Of a DNA stretch of 64,000 nucleotides, positions 44,586 through 54,902 are shown piece after piece. The DNA lies in assembly GCF_004379255.2 (NCBI RefSeq), contig NC_056049.1, forward strand, positions 3,782,001 to 3,846,000, given 5' to 3'. The notes beneath the pieces were generated by a model. It did not search any database and was not told where the DNA came from. It saw only the letters and a program-made list of their open reading frames with translations. Positions within the stretch are counted from its first letter, which is position 1. Each line of letters begins with the position of its first letter. Position numbers and translations under genes: made by a program. This DNA comes from Salvia splendens. Taxonomy: Eukaryota; Streptophyta; Magnoliopsida; Lamiales; Lamiaceae.

Positions 44586-46425
44586 TTAGGTGATATCAAA
44601 GAGTGCGCGTAGTGGCACTTCGTCCACTACACACAACTCTGAGCTATCCCTAAAGACCTTTATCCTATGTCCATTGACAAGAAAAGGTATGGAATTTGGT
44701 GCACTTCCCTGGATTTCAACTGCTCCGTTTGCTCGAAGTCCCATGATGATGTAAGGCCCAATCCATTTAGACTTTAACTTTCCAGGCATCAACTTGAGCT
44801 TGGATTGAAACAAAAGGACTTTCTGTCCTACCCTGAGTTCCTTGACCCGGAGATTTTTATCATGCCAAAGCTTAGTTTTTTCCTTATACCATATGGCAGA
44901 TTCATAAGACTCAAGCCGTAACTCTTCCAGTTCCTGGAGCTGCATCTTTCTCTCTTCTTCACAAGCCTGCGGATTCATGTTGATCTCTTTGACCGCCCAG
45001 TATGCTCTGTGTTCGATTCCCACGGGTAAGTGGCACATTTTTCCGAATACCAACCTATATGGTGACATACCAATAGGTGTCTTATAAGCTGTCCTATAAG
45101 CCCATAATGCATCATCCAGCCTCTTACTCCAATCCTTCCTAGACGGGTTCACCGTTTTTTCGAGAATGGCCTTTATCTCCCTATTTGATATTTCTGCCTG
45201 GCCATTGGACTGAGGATGATAAGGTGTAGACAACCTGTGGTGGACTCCGTATTTCTTCATGAGAGCCTCTATTGTACGGTTCTTAAAATGGGTTCCTTGG
45301 TCTGAGATGACAGCCCTAGGGATCCCGTACCTGTTGAAAATGTTAGACCGCAGAAATTTGGCTACTTCCACAGCTTCGCAGGAGGTCGTAGCTTTTGCCT
45401 CTATCCATTTCGAAACGTAGTCCACCGCCACAAGTATGTATGTATTCCCATATGAAGATGGAAATGGACCCATAAAGTCCATACCCCAAACATCGAAAAT
45501 CTCACAAACAATCACCGGAACTTGTGGCATTTCGTCCCTTCTAGAAATTCCTCCAATCTGCTGACACCTTTCGCAATTCTGGCAGAATTCGAATGCATCC
45601 TTATGTAATGTAGGCCAATAGAAACCACTGTCTAGAACCTTCCTTGCAGTCTTCCTAGGTCCAAAGTGACCCCCACAAGCTAAAGCATGGCAATGATTCA
45701 GCACATCCCTTTGCTCCCACTCCGGAATGCATCTCCTAATTACCTGGTCAGCTCCCATTTTCCACAAATACGGATCGTCCCAAAAGTAATATTTGGCTTC
45801 ACTTTTTAATTTCATCTTCTGGGCCCGGGAAATTTCGTCGGAACTGGGCACTTCTCTAGTGACCAAGTAATTGCTATTCAGGCGAACCATGTCTCTGCAT
45901 TCTCCTTGGGCATTTTTTCCTTTTTCATTTTTCACACATCTCCTGGACCTGTTGCTTAGCCATTACTACTCTTTCTTCCAATTGATAGGTCTAGGAGAAT
46001 CGTTAAAATAATAAAGAATGTCTTCCGGGAACGCATCAGTTATTGCTTTCATTTTCATCCGTCTCGTCGCACCTTGGTAATGCGACTCAGGTGATCAGCC
46101 ACCTTGTTCTCCGCCCCTTCTTGTTCTGACTTCCCAGTTAAACTCCTGTAAACAGTTAACACCCTCGGATCAACCTTGGCCTTAGATTCCTTCTTTGCCA
46201 GGTAAAGTACTTTATTCAGCGTGTCTTTGAAGACTATCACCCTCGCCCCGCGCAGATATGGTCAAATTTCAAAAGGTACACGACCTGCCACATTTTCCTT
46301 CTCCGTGTGTCGTAATTTTTCTGGGCTTGATTAGCGTTTTTGACGCATAGAAAATCACGTAACTTTTTCCATCAACTCTTTGACCTAGCACACCCGCCCT
46401 ACTGCATATCACTCGCATCGCACAT
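44586..46425 (-). pseudogene. Duplicate 3' part of Athila-like pol, cut off by the gap
   Basis: 44586-45935 is an open integrase frame essentially identical to the C-terminal part of the intact gag-pol (for example [34 protein letters not shown], ending RALFDIT). From about 45890 to the N-gap it corresponds to 50080-50594 but with many one- to few-base indels, so RNase H/RT is unreadable. I interpret this as the low-quality end of a contig rather than a biological pseudogene. Confidence 0.75.
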
Positions 46426-46467
46426 NNNNNNNNNNNNNNNNNNNNNNNNNNNNNNNNNNNNNNNNNN
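46426..46467. other. Assembly gap (42 N)
   Basis: Forty-two N characters. Left of it the sequence matches pol (up to the base paired with 50594). Right of it the sequence matches the extra ORF from the base paired with 42264. Confidence 0.99.
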
Positions 46468-48168
46468 TTCCACAGGCCCTCATCATCTTCTGTTCTCGTT
46501 AGCAAGCCCATCCGCAGCGTCCACTCCCGGATACTCATCCTATGTTCTTCATTAAAAAGCCTGAAAGCTATGGAATCCGTATCCAAATCGGCGGTGGATT
46601 TGAACCGGAAGGTGGAAAAGAATTCACGGGCCGCGTCGACTGGAACTTCGAAAGTGCTGTGCTTTAGTAACCAATCAAAACCGATTGCATCTATATACCC
46701 CCCTGAACTCATCGTTAGAGCTAATATGTTTGAGTTCCGCCGGGTGGTACATTTTTCCGGACTTCGCCACCTTTCCTCAGCACTCTTTTCCTTGTATATG
46801 GCCACACGTTTTGGATCGTCAAATCTTCTCATATCGTCTAGCAGCTCGTTTGTAATCCAAATCTCTCCGTCGGCTCAAAGTTCAGTACATCCTCGTCTTG
46901 CTCCTCCTCTGAATCACTGGACCTGGCAGGATTCTCGGGCTCTGTGGCGTATGGTACCTTGGCGGGTGGAGGAAGTGGGATTCAGTAGATTTCCCCCTCT
47001 CCTTCTCGGTCGAGGAGGAAGCAATTTGTTTCCCTTTCCTCTTCTTAGCCCTCGCGCGGCGCCCCTCTTCGTCACTCTCCCTTCCACTCGGCCTGGGGGA
47101 GTCTTCCTGCGCAGACACGGCTGTCGCTAGGTCCAGCGTATCCTTTTCCTTTTGTTGGGCAGATACGTCAATGTCATCAAGAATACTCCGACGTGTCCGT
47201 CTCCTTGTTTCCCTTAGATTAAGCTGCGAATCGGCCTCCTCAGAGACCTCAGTTAAATCCACTATCATGTGGAGTCCTGCATCGACAGTTTCTTGAGCAC
47301 CCTCAGAATCGAGTGCTCCACTTTCCTCTGCTAACAATGGGGTTGCCCCCGTGATATAAACAGGGGTTTCTAACCCCGTAAGATTTCCTTCAGGTTGGGC
47401 TTCAGTGCCCACAGATTTTTCGGGAGTCCTTCCCGCATCAACATCTTCCTCAGTAAATTGGGCTTCATCGCCCCAACTACGTCTAGGGTTTCCTTTTCCT
47501 CCTTCTCAGAATTTAGGGCTTCTCCGCCCACTTGAACATCATCATCATCAACAACGGCATCCCTCTCAACAGACGCCTCCAGAACAGGGGTTTCCCCCTC
47601 AACCCTACTAACAGTAATAGCGGTGTCCTCAACTACCGCAACAAGAGCACCCCCCCCCAACAACACTCTCCACCAAATTCACAGCAGAAATATCAAGGTT
47701 TACTCCTCTGAAACACCATCACCTCCAAACTTTAAAACAGGGGTTTCCTTCTGAGAATCAGAACCTAACCTGGGTCACTTCAAACGGCCAATAACGTCAG
47801 TCCCGCGGCCAGATCTGTCTCTACTTCGCGAATCTCCGCAATGGGTGATCCTGGAACGGCGGGCACTGCATCGTCCTCCGCCTGGTGGCGGTTTCTGGGA
47901 CTGTGTCCTGGGCACAGGTGGTTTCTTCTGGAATAACGGTAGCAGCCTCCGGTGCGGTTCTTGTACAGCAGTGGGTGGTGTCTCGACAACCTCCGTTTGT
48001 GTCACGGTGGTTGTTGGAACGCTGGCATGGGTTGTCCCATTGCAAACATCGCGAACGCTTGCCATCGCTTTATCGGCCCCTCCGAACTTCTGAAATAGTT
48101 CATTCATGAACTCCGCCGCACTCTTCTCGGCGGATCCAGAAGCGCTGCTGGTTACTTGTGTTATCCAT
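46468..48168 (-). pseudogene. Athila-type extra ORF, copy 2 (partial, indel-rich)
   Basis: Corresponds to 42264-43974 with many single-base insertions and deletions (for example near 46700, 46770, 46865, 47270, 47650 and 47765), so no long frame survives. It starts at the ATG 48166-48168 and stops at the gap. The error pattern suggests an uncorrected contig end. Confidence 0.7.
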
Positions 48169-48779
48169 GGTATTCTGCAGAAAATTTTGAAAGAACTTGG
48201 GGCGAAAATTTTCAGATTAGGGTTTAGAGAGATATTGAAATTTGGGGGTTTTTGATTTGGGAGAGAGAATATTTGGAGAGAGAATGAGTAATGAAAAAAA
48301 TAAAAAGGCCAAAACCGATCATAGTGTAGGCATTGGAGAGGACAGTTTCCTTTTGCAGGCGGGTGCAGGTGGTGACGCCAGCGACCGTACGCCTCCCCAT
48401 AAAGTGCTCTTTGAATCCGGACCGGTGTCAATTCCCTCCAAAACTCTTTTACCCCACAATTCCTTGCTCAAGTAAATTCCTTCTGCCAAAACACACTAAA
48501 AGAAAACAGTCAAACTAAAAAAAAAACAATATGAAACGCCAAACTCCCGGTCTAGGATATGACAGCATCAAAAACATTCCCGATGGGTCTGGTGTTTCGA
48601 AAATATTTTTGGAAGAATAAAATTTTTTATTTGTTTGGATTTTTCTTGATTTAAAGAAAGCAATTAAATATTTACAAAATTGTTGTCAAGTGTTCTCAAA
48701 ATTTCCTGGATCAGGGTATGGTCAAACTTTTAATTACTAGACCCAGGAGATATTTAAAAACACTTCCTTCCTAGACTGG

Positions 48780-51700
48780 TTAGGTGATATCAAAGAGTGC
48801 GCGTAGTGGCACTTCGTCCACTACACACAACTCTGAGCTATCCCTAAAGACCTTTATCCTATGTCCATTGACAAGAAAAGGTATGGAATTTGGTGCACTC
48901 CCCTGGATTTCAACTGCTCCGTTTGCTCGAAGTCCCATGATGATGTAAGGCCCAATCCATTTAGACTTTAACTTTCCAGGCATCAACTTGAGCTTGGATT
49001 GAAACAAAAGGACTTTCTGTCCTACCCTGAGTTCCTTGACCCGGAGATTTTTATCATGCCAAAGCTTAGTTTTTTCCTTATACCATATGGCAGATTCATA
49101 AGACTCAAGCCGTAACTCTTCCAGTTCCTGGAGCTGCATCTTTCTCTCTTCTTCACAAGCCTGCGGATTCATGTTGATCTCTTTGACCGCCCAGTATGCT
49201 CTGTGTTCGATTCCCACGGGTAAGTGGCACATTTTTCCGAATACCAACCTATATGGTGACATACCAATAGGTGTCTTATAAGCTGTCCTATAAGCCCATA
49301 ATGCATCATCCAGCCTCTTACTCCAATCCTTCCTAGACGGGTTCACCGTTTTTTCGAGAATGACCTTTATCTCCCTATTTGATATTTCTGCCTGGCCATT
49401 GGACTGAGGATGATAAGGTGTAGACAACCTGTGGTGGACTCCGTATTTCTTCATGAGAGCCTCTATTGTACGGTTCTTAAAATGGGTTCCTTGGTCTGAG
49501 ATGACAGCCCTAGGGATCCCGTACCTGTTGAAAATGTTAGACCGCAGAAATTTGGCTACTTCCACAGCTTCGCAGGAGGTCGTAGCTTTTGCCTCTATCC
49601 ATTTCGAAACGTAGTCCACCGCCACAAGTATGTATGTATTCCCATATGAAGATGGAAATGGACCCATAAAGTCCATACCCCAAACATCGAAAATCTCACA
49701 AACAATCACCGGAACTTGTGGCATTTCGTCCCTTCTAGAAATTCCTCCAATCTGCTGACACCTTTCGCAATTCTGGCAGAATTCGAATGCATCCTTATGT
49801 AATGTAGGCCAATAGAAACCACTGTCTAGAACCTTCCTTGCAGTCTTCCTAGGTCCAAAGTGACCCCCACAAGCTAAAGCATGGCAATGATTCAGCACAT
49901 CCCTTTGCTCCCACTCCGGAATGCATCTCCTAATTACCTGGTCAGCTCCCATTTTCCACAAATACGGATCGTCCCAAAAGTAATATTTGGCTTCACTTTT
50001 TAATTTCATCTTCTGGGCCCGGGAAATTTCGTCGGAACTGGGCACTTCTCTAGTGACCAAGTAATTTGCTAGATCAGCGAACCATGGCTCTGCATTCGCC
50101 TGGCATTTCCTTTTTTCAGCATCTCCTGGACCTGTTGCTGCCATTACTTCTTCCCAATTGATAGGTCTAGGAGAATCGTTAAAATAATAAAGATGTTCTT
50201 CCGGGAACGCATCAGGTATTGCTTCATCCGTCTCACCTTGGTAAATGCGACTCAGGTGATCAGCCACCTTGTTCTCCGTCCCCTTCTTGTCTCTGACTTC
50301 CCAGTTAAACTCCTGTAACAGTAACACCCATCGGATCAACCTTGGCTTAGATTCCTTCTTTGCCAGTAAGTACTTTATCGCAGCGTGATCTGTGAAGACT
50401 ATCACCCTCGACCCGAGCAGATATGGTCGAAATTTTTCAAAAGAGTACACGACTGCCAACATTTCCTTCTCCGTGGTGTCGTAATTTTTCTGGGCTTGAT
50501 TTAGCGTTTTTGACGCATAGAAAATCACGTAACTTTTTCCATCAACTCTTTGACCTAGCACCGCCCCTACTGCATAGTCACTCGCATCGCACATGATTTC
50601 AAACGGCAAACCCCAATCAGGTGCTCTGATGATGGGGGCAGATACTAATCTGTCCTTCAGCAGCTGAAAAGCTTTAATGCACTCCTCATTAAAAACAAAC
50701 TCAACATCGTTATGCAACAGATGAGTGAGTGGTTGAGCAATTTTGGCAAAATCTTTTATAAATCTCCTGTAGAATCCTGCGTGACCTAGGAATCCCCTCA
50801 CTTCCTTTTGATTTGTCGGGTGGGGCAGTTTTGATATCACGTCCACTTTTGCTTGGTCCACCTGTATGCCCTTTTCCGATACTACATGCCCCAGGACAAT
50901 TCCTTCAGGGACCATGAAGTGGCATTTCTCGAAATTCAAAACTAAGTGCTTCTCTTGACATCTTCTCAGCACTACATCCAAGCTCGCTAGACATGAATCA
51001 AATGAATCCCCGTATACAGTGAAGTCGTCCATAAAGATCTCGATGCAATCTTCCAGCAGGTCTGAGAAAATACTCATCATACATCGTTGAAAAGTGCCTG
51101 GTGCATTGCAAAGGCCAAACGGCATTCTCCGATATGCATACGTTCCGAACGGACACGTGAAAGTTGTCTTCTCCTGGTCCTCGGGGTCCACGTAAATTTG
51201 GAAATACCCACTATATCCGTCCAAGAAACAGAAATATTGCTTGCCTGCTAATCTCTCCAGCATCTGGTCAATGAACGGAAGGGGAAAATGGTCTTTCTTG
51301 GTTGCCTCATTCAATTTTCTGTAGTCAATGCACATCCTCCAGCCAGTGACTAGCCTGGTCGGTACCAACTCATTCTTGTCGTTCTTGACAACCTGGATTC
51401 CCGACTTTTTGGGTACCATGTGTACTGGGCTAACCCATTCACTGTCTGGTATGGAATAAATGATTCCTAGGGATAACAACTTCAATACCTCCTTCAATAC
51501 CTCTTCCCTCATATTGGGATTCAATTTGCGTTGAGGGTCTCTGCAGGGTTTCGCTCCTTCATTTAATCGAATGTGATGCATGCACAGATCAGGGCTAATC
51601 CCTACCAAGTCAGAAAGTGTCCAACCAATAGCGTTCTTGTTCCTTCGGATGACTTTCAGCAGCTCCTCTTCCTGTTCCTTGATCAAGTTGCTGTTGATAA

Positions 51701-54700
51701 TCACCGGAAAAGTCTCATTCGCCTCAAGGTAAGCATACTTTAGGCCTGGCGGAAGTGTTTTCAACTCCTTCTTGGGAACATCTTTTTCCTGGGGCAGGGG
51801 GTTCTTTTCTGCTGCTCCAGTCGTCATCCCCTTAGTCGATCCAGGAAGATCTTCCTTGCTTGCCCCATAAAGTGTCTCCCTCGATCTGGCTAGCTCGGGC
51901 TTGGTGCAAAATTCCAGAATTGCTTCTGCTAGCTCTTCATCTGTCAACTTGCTCGTATTCATTGCTTGGCACCAATTGGCCACTTCCCTATCAACAGCAT
52001 GACTCATCTCTGAGTTCTCAATCTGTCCCTGCATTAATTCAGTCTCGAGGTATTCCTGGACCAAGGGGTTAATGATATCTACTGAATGCATATTTTCAAC
52101 ATCAAGTGGCTTCTTCATTGCCTCATCTATGCTGAATGTATATTTATCCCCATTGTAATCGAGACAGATAGTACCATCAAAGACATCAATGATAGTCTTA
52201 GCAGTTCGCAAGAAAGGTCTCCCCAATAATACTCCGCCAGACTCTACAGACTCATTATCGCTCATCTTAATCACATGGAAGTCAGCCGGGTACAGGAAGT
52301 CGTGTACCTTGACTATTACGTTCTCGAGCACTCCTTCAGGGCAGATGCATGACCTGTCCGCCAATTGGATCACAACCTTCGTATCCACCATACCTACTCC
52401 CACTAACCTCTTGTATATGGACAGGGGTAACACATTTATGGATGCTCCCAAGTCACACATAGCATGCTCAATTTTTACATCGCCGATGGAAATAGGCAAG
52501 GTGAACATACCTGGGTCATTGCATTTCGAAGGCATCCTCCGCTTCTGAATTACCGCGGACACATTCTCGCCTATCAAGATTTTTCCACTAGGTCTAGCCT
52601 TCCCAGCTATAAACTCTTTGATGAACTTGCTGAAAACTGGCATTTTCAAAGCCTGTAAGAAGGGTAGATTTATCTCCAGTTTCCCGAAAATATCCATAAG
52701 ATCCACTGGCTCATCCTTCTTTTTCTTTGCCTCTCCTCGGTTTGGGAAAGGTTTTGGTCGTTTCCCGGTTCCGGAACATTCACCTGCTGAAAATTCATCG
52801 ACTCCTTTTTTCTCTACCAATTCCGGTTCTGGATCTAGGAAAAATGGTTCGATTGTCCTGGGCAGCCGTTTCTCCAAATCTCCTGCCTGAAGTTCATCTC
52901 TAACTGCAGGGTTGCTTTCAACCGAGTTTCTTGATTCAGTGGTTTTTTCCTCTGTTTCCTTATCCTTAATGGGGGTCGTGACCTCTCTGTACCTCATGAC
53001 CGGCCCTTCGTACTCCTTCCCAGATCTCAGCGTGATCTGGCTAATATTGGCTTTGTCAGGTGGTCTTACCGATGCAGGAATCTTGCCCTCGTTTCCCCGC
53101 ATATCACTCAAGGAAGTAGCTATTTGAGACAACTGTTTGGCCAACATATCCATTGCCGCCTTCTGTTCTTGCTGCGCATCCTGAAGCTTGTGGACCACAT
53201 CATTGTTCGACTGTAAATTGTTCTGAATGTGCTGCTGGGAACTAACGAGGTCGTGAACCATCTCATCAAGGTTCCTTGGTCTAGAGCTTGGCTGACTAGG
53301 GCCTGGCCCTATATTTTGGTTTGTTCCACTTCCTTGGCCTGGGCGAATGTGCCCTTGACCTCCTGGATTGTTGTTGAAATTACTTCCTTGACCTGGGTAA
53401 GGTGCTTGGAAATTCCTTTGATGTGGTGGTACATAAGAATTCCCTTGATAATTTGGATTCTTGTTTCCCCAGGTCGAGTGATCTCCTTGATTACGGTTGT
53501 TCCAATTTCCTTGCCCCTCATGATTTCTCCAGTTACCCTGCCTCTCGGGCTGCGGTGCGGACTGTATACTCAGTTGGGGTGCTGGCTGGCTTTGCTCGTT
53601 TTCAGACCATCTAAAGTTCGGGTGATTCCTCCAGGGTGCATCTCTTTGTCTTCCTTGGTTCCAACTTCCATCAGGATTCCAACTTCCCATCGCATTCGCC
53701 TGGGCCTGGTAATCACCTTCCTGAGGTCCGTAATATTGCTGGAGTTGATTATCCATTGGACCTAACAACTTAGCCGTTTCCTTTGGTGCGGCTGCATTAG
53801 TTTTTTCGATAGCATTCAGCAAGGCTTTCTCCAGCCTATCAATCCTTGCTTCAACTTTGTCATCCTCCTGCTCCCTCAATGCATTCACAGAGCCTCTTCT
53901 CACAGCATTCCTCGTACTGTCATACGCCTTCTTGGCGTCGATTAATCTTCCCAAAATCTCTCTTGCCTCACTTCCTCTCTTTCTTGTAAAATTCCCCCCG
54001 CTCGAGGAGTTCATCAAATCCTTAGACTCGGGAGTTGCCCCTTCATAAAACAGAGAGTAGGTCTCTGCCTCTATCATCCGATGATTCGGGCATGCGTCCA
54101 GCAATCCCTTGAACCTTGACCAGTATTGGCTCAATGACTCATCGTAATCCTGCTTGCATTCCACTATCTCCTTCTTCAGAGCGTTCGTCTTGTTGGATGG
54201 AAAGAAGTAATCTAGGAACTCCAATTTAAAGTCCCTCCAGGTGCGGATAGAATCCGGGGGTAATCTCAACAACCATGTATTTGCCTCCCCCTTTAGAGTG
54301 AAAGGAATCGCGCGCAAGCGATAGTCCTCCTCTGTCGCATCATTAGGCCTCCTTTGAATGCCACATAACTTGCTAAACTCGTTCAAAAACTCGTACGGGC
54401 ATTCACTCCTTCGCCCAGAAAATGTTGGCAAGACACCTAACACATTCGTTTTGATCTCAATAGATTTCTGACGTGGGTTCATCACTATTGCGTGTGCTAG
54501 TTCTCCATCGAGATGAGCCGTTAGCGACCCTATTTCTGGATCTGGGTCCGCTACGTGTGCCATCTCAACTTCCTCTTCCTCCCCTGTTTCTGACTCTGTT
54601 TCCGATTCTGGCGGGGACTCCGGATCTGTTCTTCCTGAAGATTCCCAAGATTCGTCACTCAAAAACTCAGTCGGGAACGGTTCTCCCGTCGTGAACCCTG

Positions 54701-54797
54701 ATCTGGTAGTCACAGTGGAGGCTGTATCCTTGATCTTCCAAACGAACTGACCGTATTTCCAACCAGACGAGTTACTCCGGTGGAAGCTCCTGCTCAT
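48780..54797 (-). CDS. Athila-like Gag-Pol polyprotein, uninterrupted
   Basis: A single 2005-codon frame from the ATG 54795-54797 to a stop at 48780. Gag occupies about residues 1-560, with a retrotransposon gag domain at about 130-280 (LNEFSKLCGIQRRP, GEANTWLLRLPPDS, YFFPSNKTNALKKE, YWSRFKGLLDACP). An Asn/Gln/Pro-rich stretch without a zinc knuckle follows. The aspartic protease has DLGASINVLP (Asp782). RT has GWRMCIDYRKLN, RMPFGLCNAPGTF and the catalytic FMDDF at 1255-1259. RNase H has MCDASDYAVGAVL and TEKEMLAVVYSFEK. Integrase has an HHCC zinc finger ([12 protein letters not shown] to CQNCERCQ) and a DDE core with Asp1709 in [16 protein letters not shown] and the E of [10 protein letters not shown]. 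There is no chromodomain; it ends RALFDIT. A frame this long with all active-site residues suggests a recent, possibly coding-competent copy. Confidence 0.92.
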   Translation of the reverse strand: MSRSFHRSNSSGWKYGQFVWKIKDTASTVTTRSGFTTGEPFPTEFLSDESWESSGRTDPESPPESETESETGEEEEVEMAHVADPDPEIGSLTAHLDGELAHAIVMNPRQKSIEIKTNVLGVLPTFSGRRSECPYEFLNEFSKLCGIQRRPNDATEEDYRLRAIPFTLKGEANTWLLRLPPDSIRTWRDFKLEFLDYFFPSNKTNALKKEIVECKQDYDESLSQYWSRFKGLLDACPNHRMIEAETYSLFYEGATPESKDLMNSSSGGNFTRKRGSEAREILGRLIDAKKAYDSTRNAVRRGSVNALREQEDDKVEARIDRLEKALLNAIEKTNAAAPKETAKLLGPMDNQLQQYYGPQEGDYQAQANAMGSWNPDGSWNQGRQRDAPWRNHPNFRWSENEQSQPAPQLSIQSAPQPERQGNWRNHEGQGNWNNRNQGDHSTWGNKNPNYQGNSYVPPHQRNFQAPYPGQGSNFNNNPGGQGHIRPGQGSGTNQNIGPGPSQPSSRPRNLDEMVHDLVSSQQHIQNNLQSNNDVVHKLQDAQQEQKAAMDMLAKQLSQIATSLSDMRGNEGKIPASVRPPDKANISQITLRSGKEYEGPVMRYREVTTPIKDKETEEKTTESRNSVESNPAVRDELQAGDLEKRLPRTIEPFFLDPEPELVEKKGVDEFSAGECSGTGKRPKPFPNRGEAKKKKDEPVDLMDIFGKLEINLPFLQALKMPVFSKFIKEFIAGKARPSGKILIGENVSAVIQKRRMPSKCNDPGMFTLPISIGDVKIEHAMCDLGASINVLPLSIYKRLVGVGMVDTKVVIQLADRSCICPEGVLENVIVKVHDFLYPADFHVIKMSDNESVESGGVLLGRPFLRTAKTIIDVFDGTICLDYNGDKYTFSIDEAMKKPLDVENMHSVDIINPLVQEYLETELMQGQIENSEMSHAVDREVANWCQAMNTSKLTDEELAEAILEFCTKPELARSRETLYGASKEDLPGSTKGMTTGAAEKNPLPQEKDVPKKELKTLPPGLKYAYLEANETFPVIINSNLIKEQEEELLKVIRRNKNAIGWTLSDLVGISPDLCMHHIRLNEGAKPCRDPQRKLNPNMREEVLKEVLKLLSLGIIYSIPDSEWVSPVHMVPKKSGIQVVKNDKNELVPTRLVTGWRMCIDYRKLNEATKKDHFPLPFIDQMLERLAGKQYFCFLDGYSGYFQIYVDPEDQEKTTFTCPFGTYAYRRMPFGLCNAPGTFQRCMMSIFSDLLEDCIEIFMDDFTVYGDSFDSCLASLDVVLRRCQEKHLVLNFEKCHFMVPEGIVLGHVVSEKGIQVDQAKVDVISKLPHPTNQKEVRGFLGHAGFYRRFIKDFAKIAQPLTHLLHNDVEFVFNEECIKAFQLLKDRLVSAPIIRAPDWGLPFEIMCDASDYAVGAVLGQRVDGKSYVIFYASKTLNQAQKNYDTTEKEMLAVVYSFEKFRPYLLGSRVIVFTDHAAIKYLLAKKESKPRLIRWVLLLQEFNWEVRDKKGTENKVADHLSRIYQGETDEAIPDAFPEEHLYYFNDSPRPINWEEVMAATGPGDAEKRKCQANAEPWFADLANYLVTREVPSSDEISRAQKMKLKSEAKYYFWDDPYLWKMGADQVIRRCIPEWEQRDVLNHCHALACGGHFGPRKTARKVLDSGFYWPTLHKDAFEFCQNCERCQQIGGISRRDEMPQVPVIVCEIFDVWGMDFMGPFPSSYGNTYILVAVDYVSKWIEAKATTSCEAVEVAKFLRSNIFNRYGIPRAVISDQGTHFKNRTIEALMKKYGVHHRLSTPYHPQSNGQAEISNREIKVILEKTVNPSRKDWSKRLDDALWAYRTAYKTPIGMSPYRLVFGKMCHLPVGIEHRAYWAVKEINMNPQACEEERKMQLQELEELRLESYESAIWYKEKTKLWHDKNLRVKELRVGQKVLLFQSKLKLMPGKLKSKWIGPYIIMGLRANGAVEIQGSAPNSIPFLVNGHRIKVFRDSSELCVVDEVPLRALFDIT

Positions 54798-54883
54798 GTA
54801 CTACAAAGAAAACGGAAAGAAAAAGTAAATTAAAATTATTCACACCAAAAACTCTAGGCACTAACACAAAGTACGCCATCCAT

Positions 54884-54900
54884 CCCCGGCAACGGCGCCA
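54884..54900 (-). other. Primer-binding site, tRNA-Asp type
   Basis: Minus strand TGGCGCCGTTGCCGGGG, 17 bases complementary to the 3' end of plant tRNA-Asp (…CCCCGGCAACGGCGCCA), two bases from the LTR end at 54903. Confidence 0.88.
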
Positions 54901-54902
54901 TT

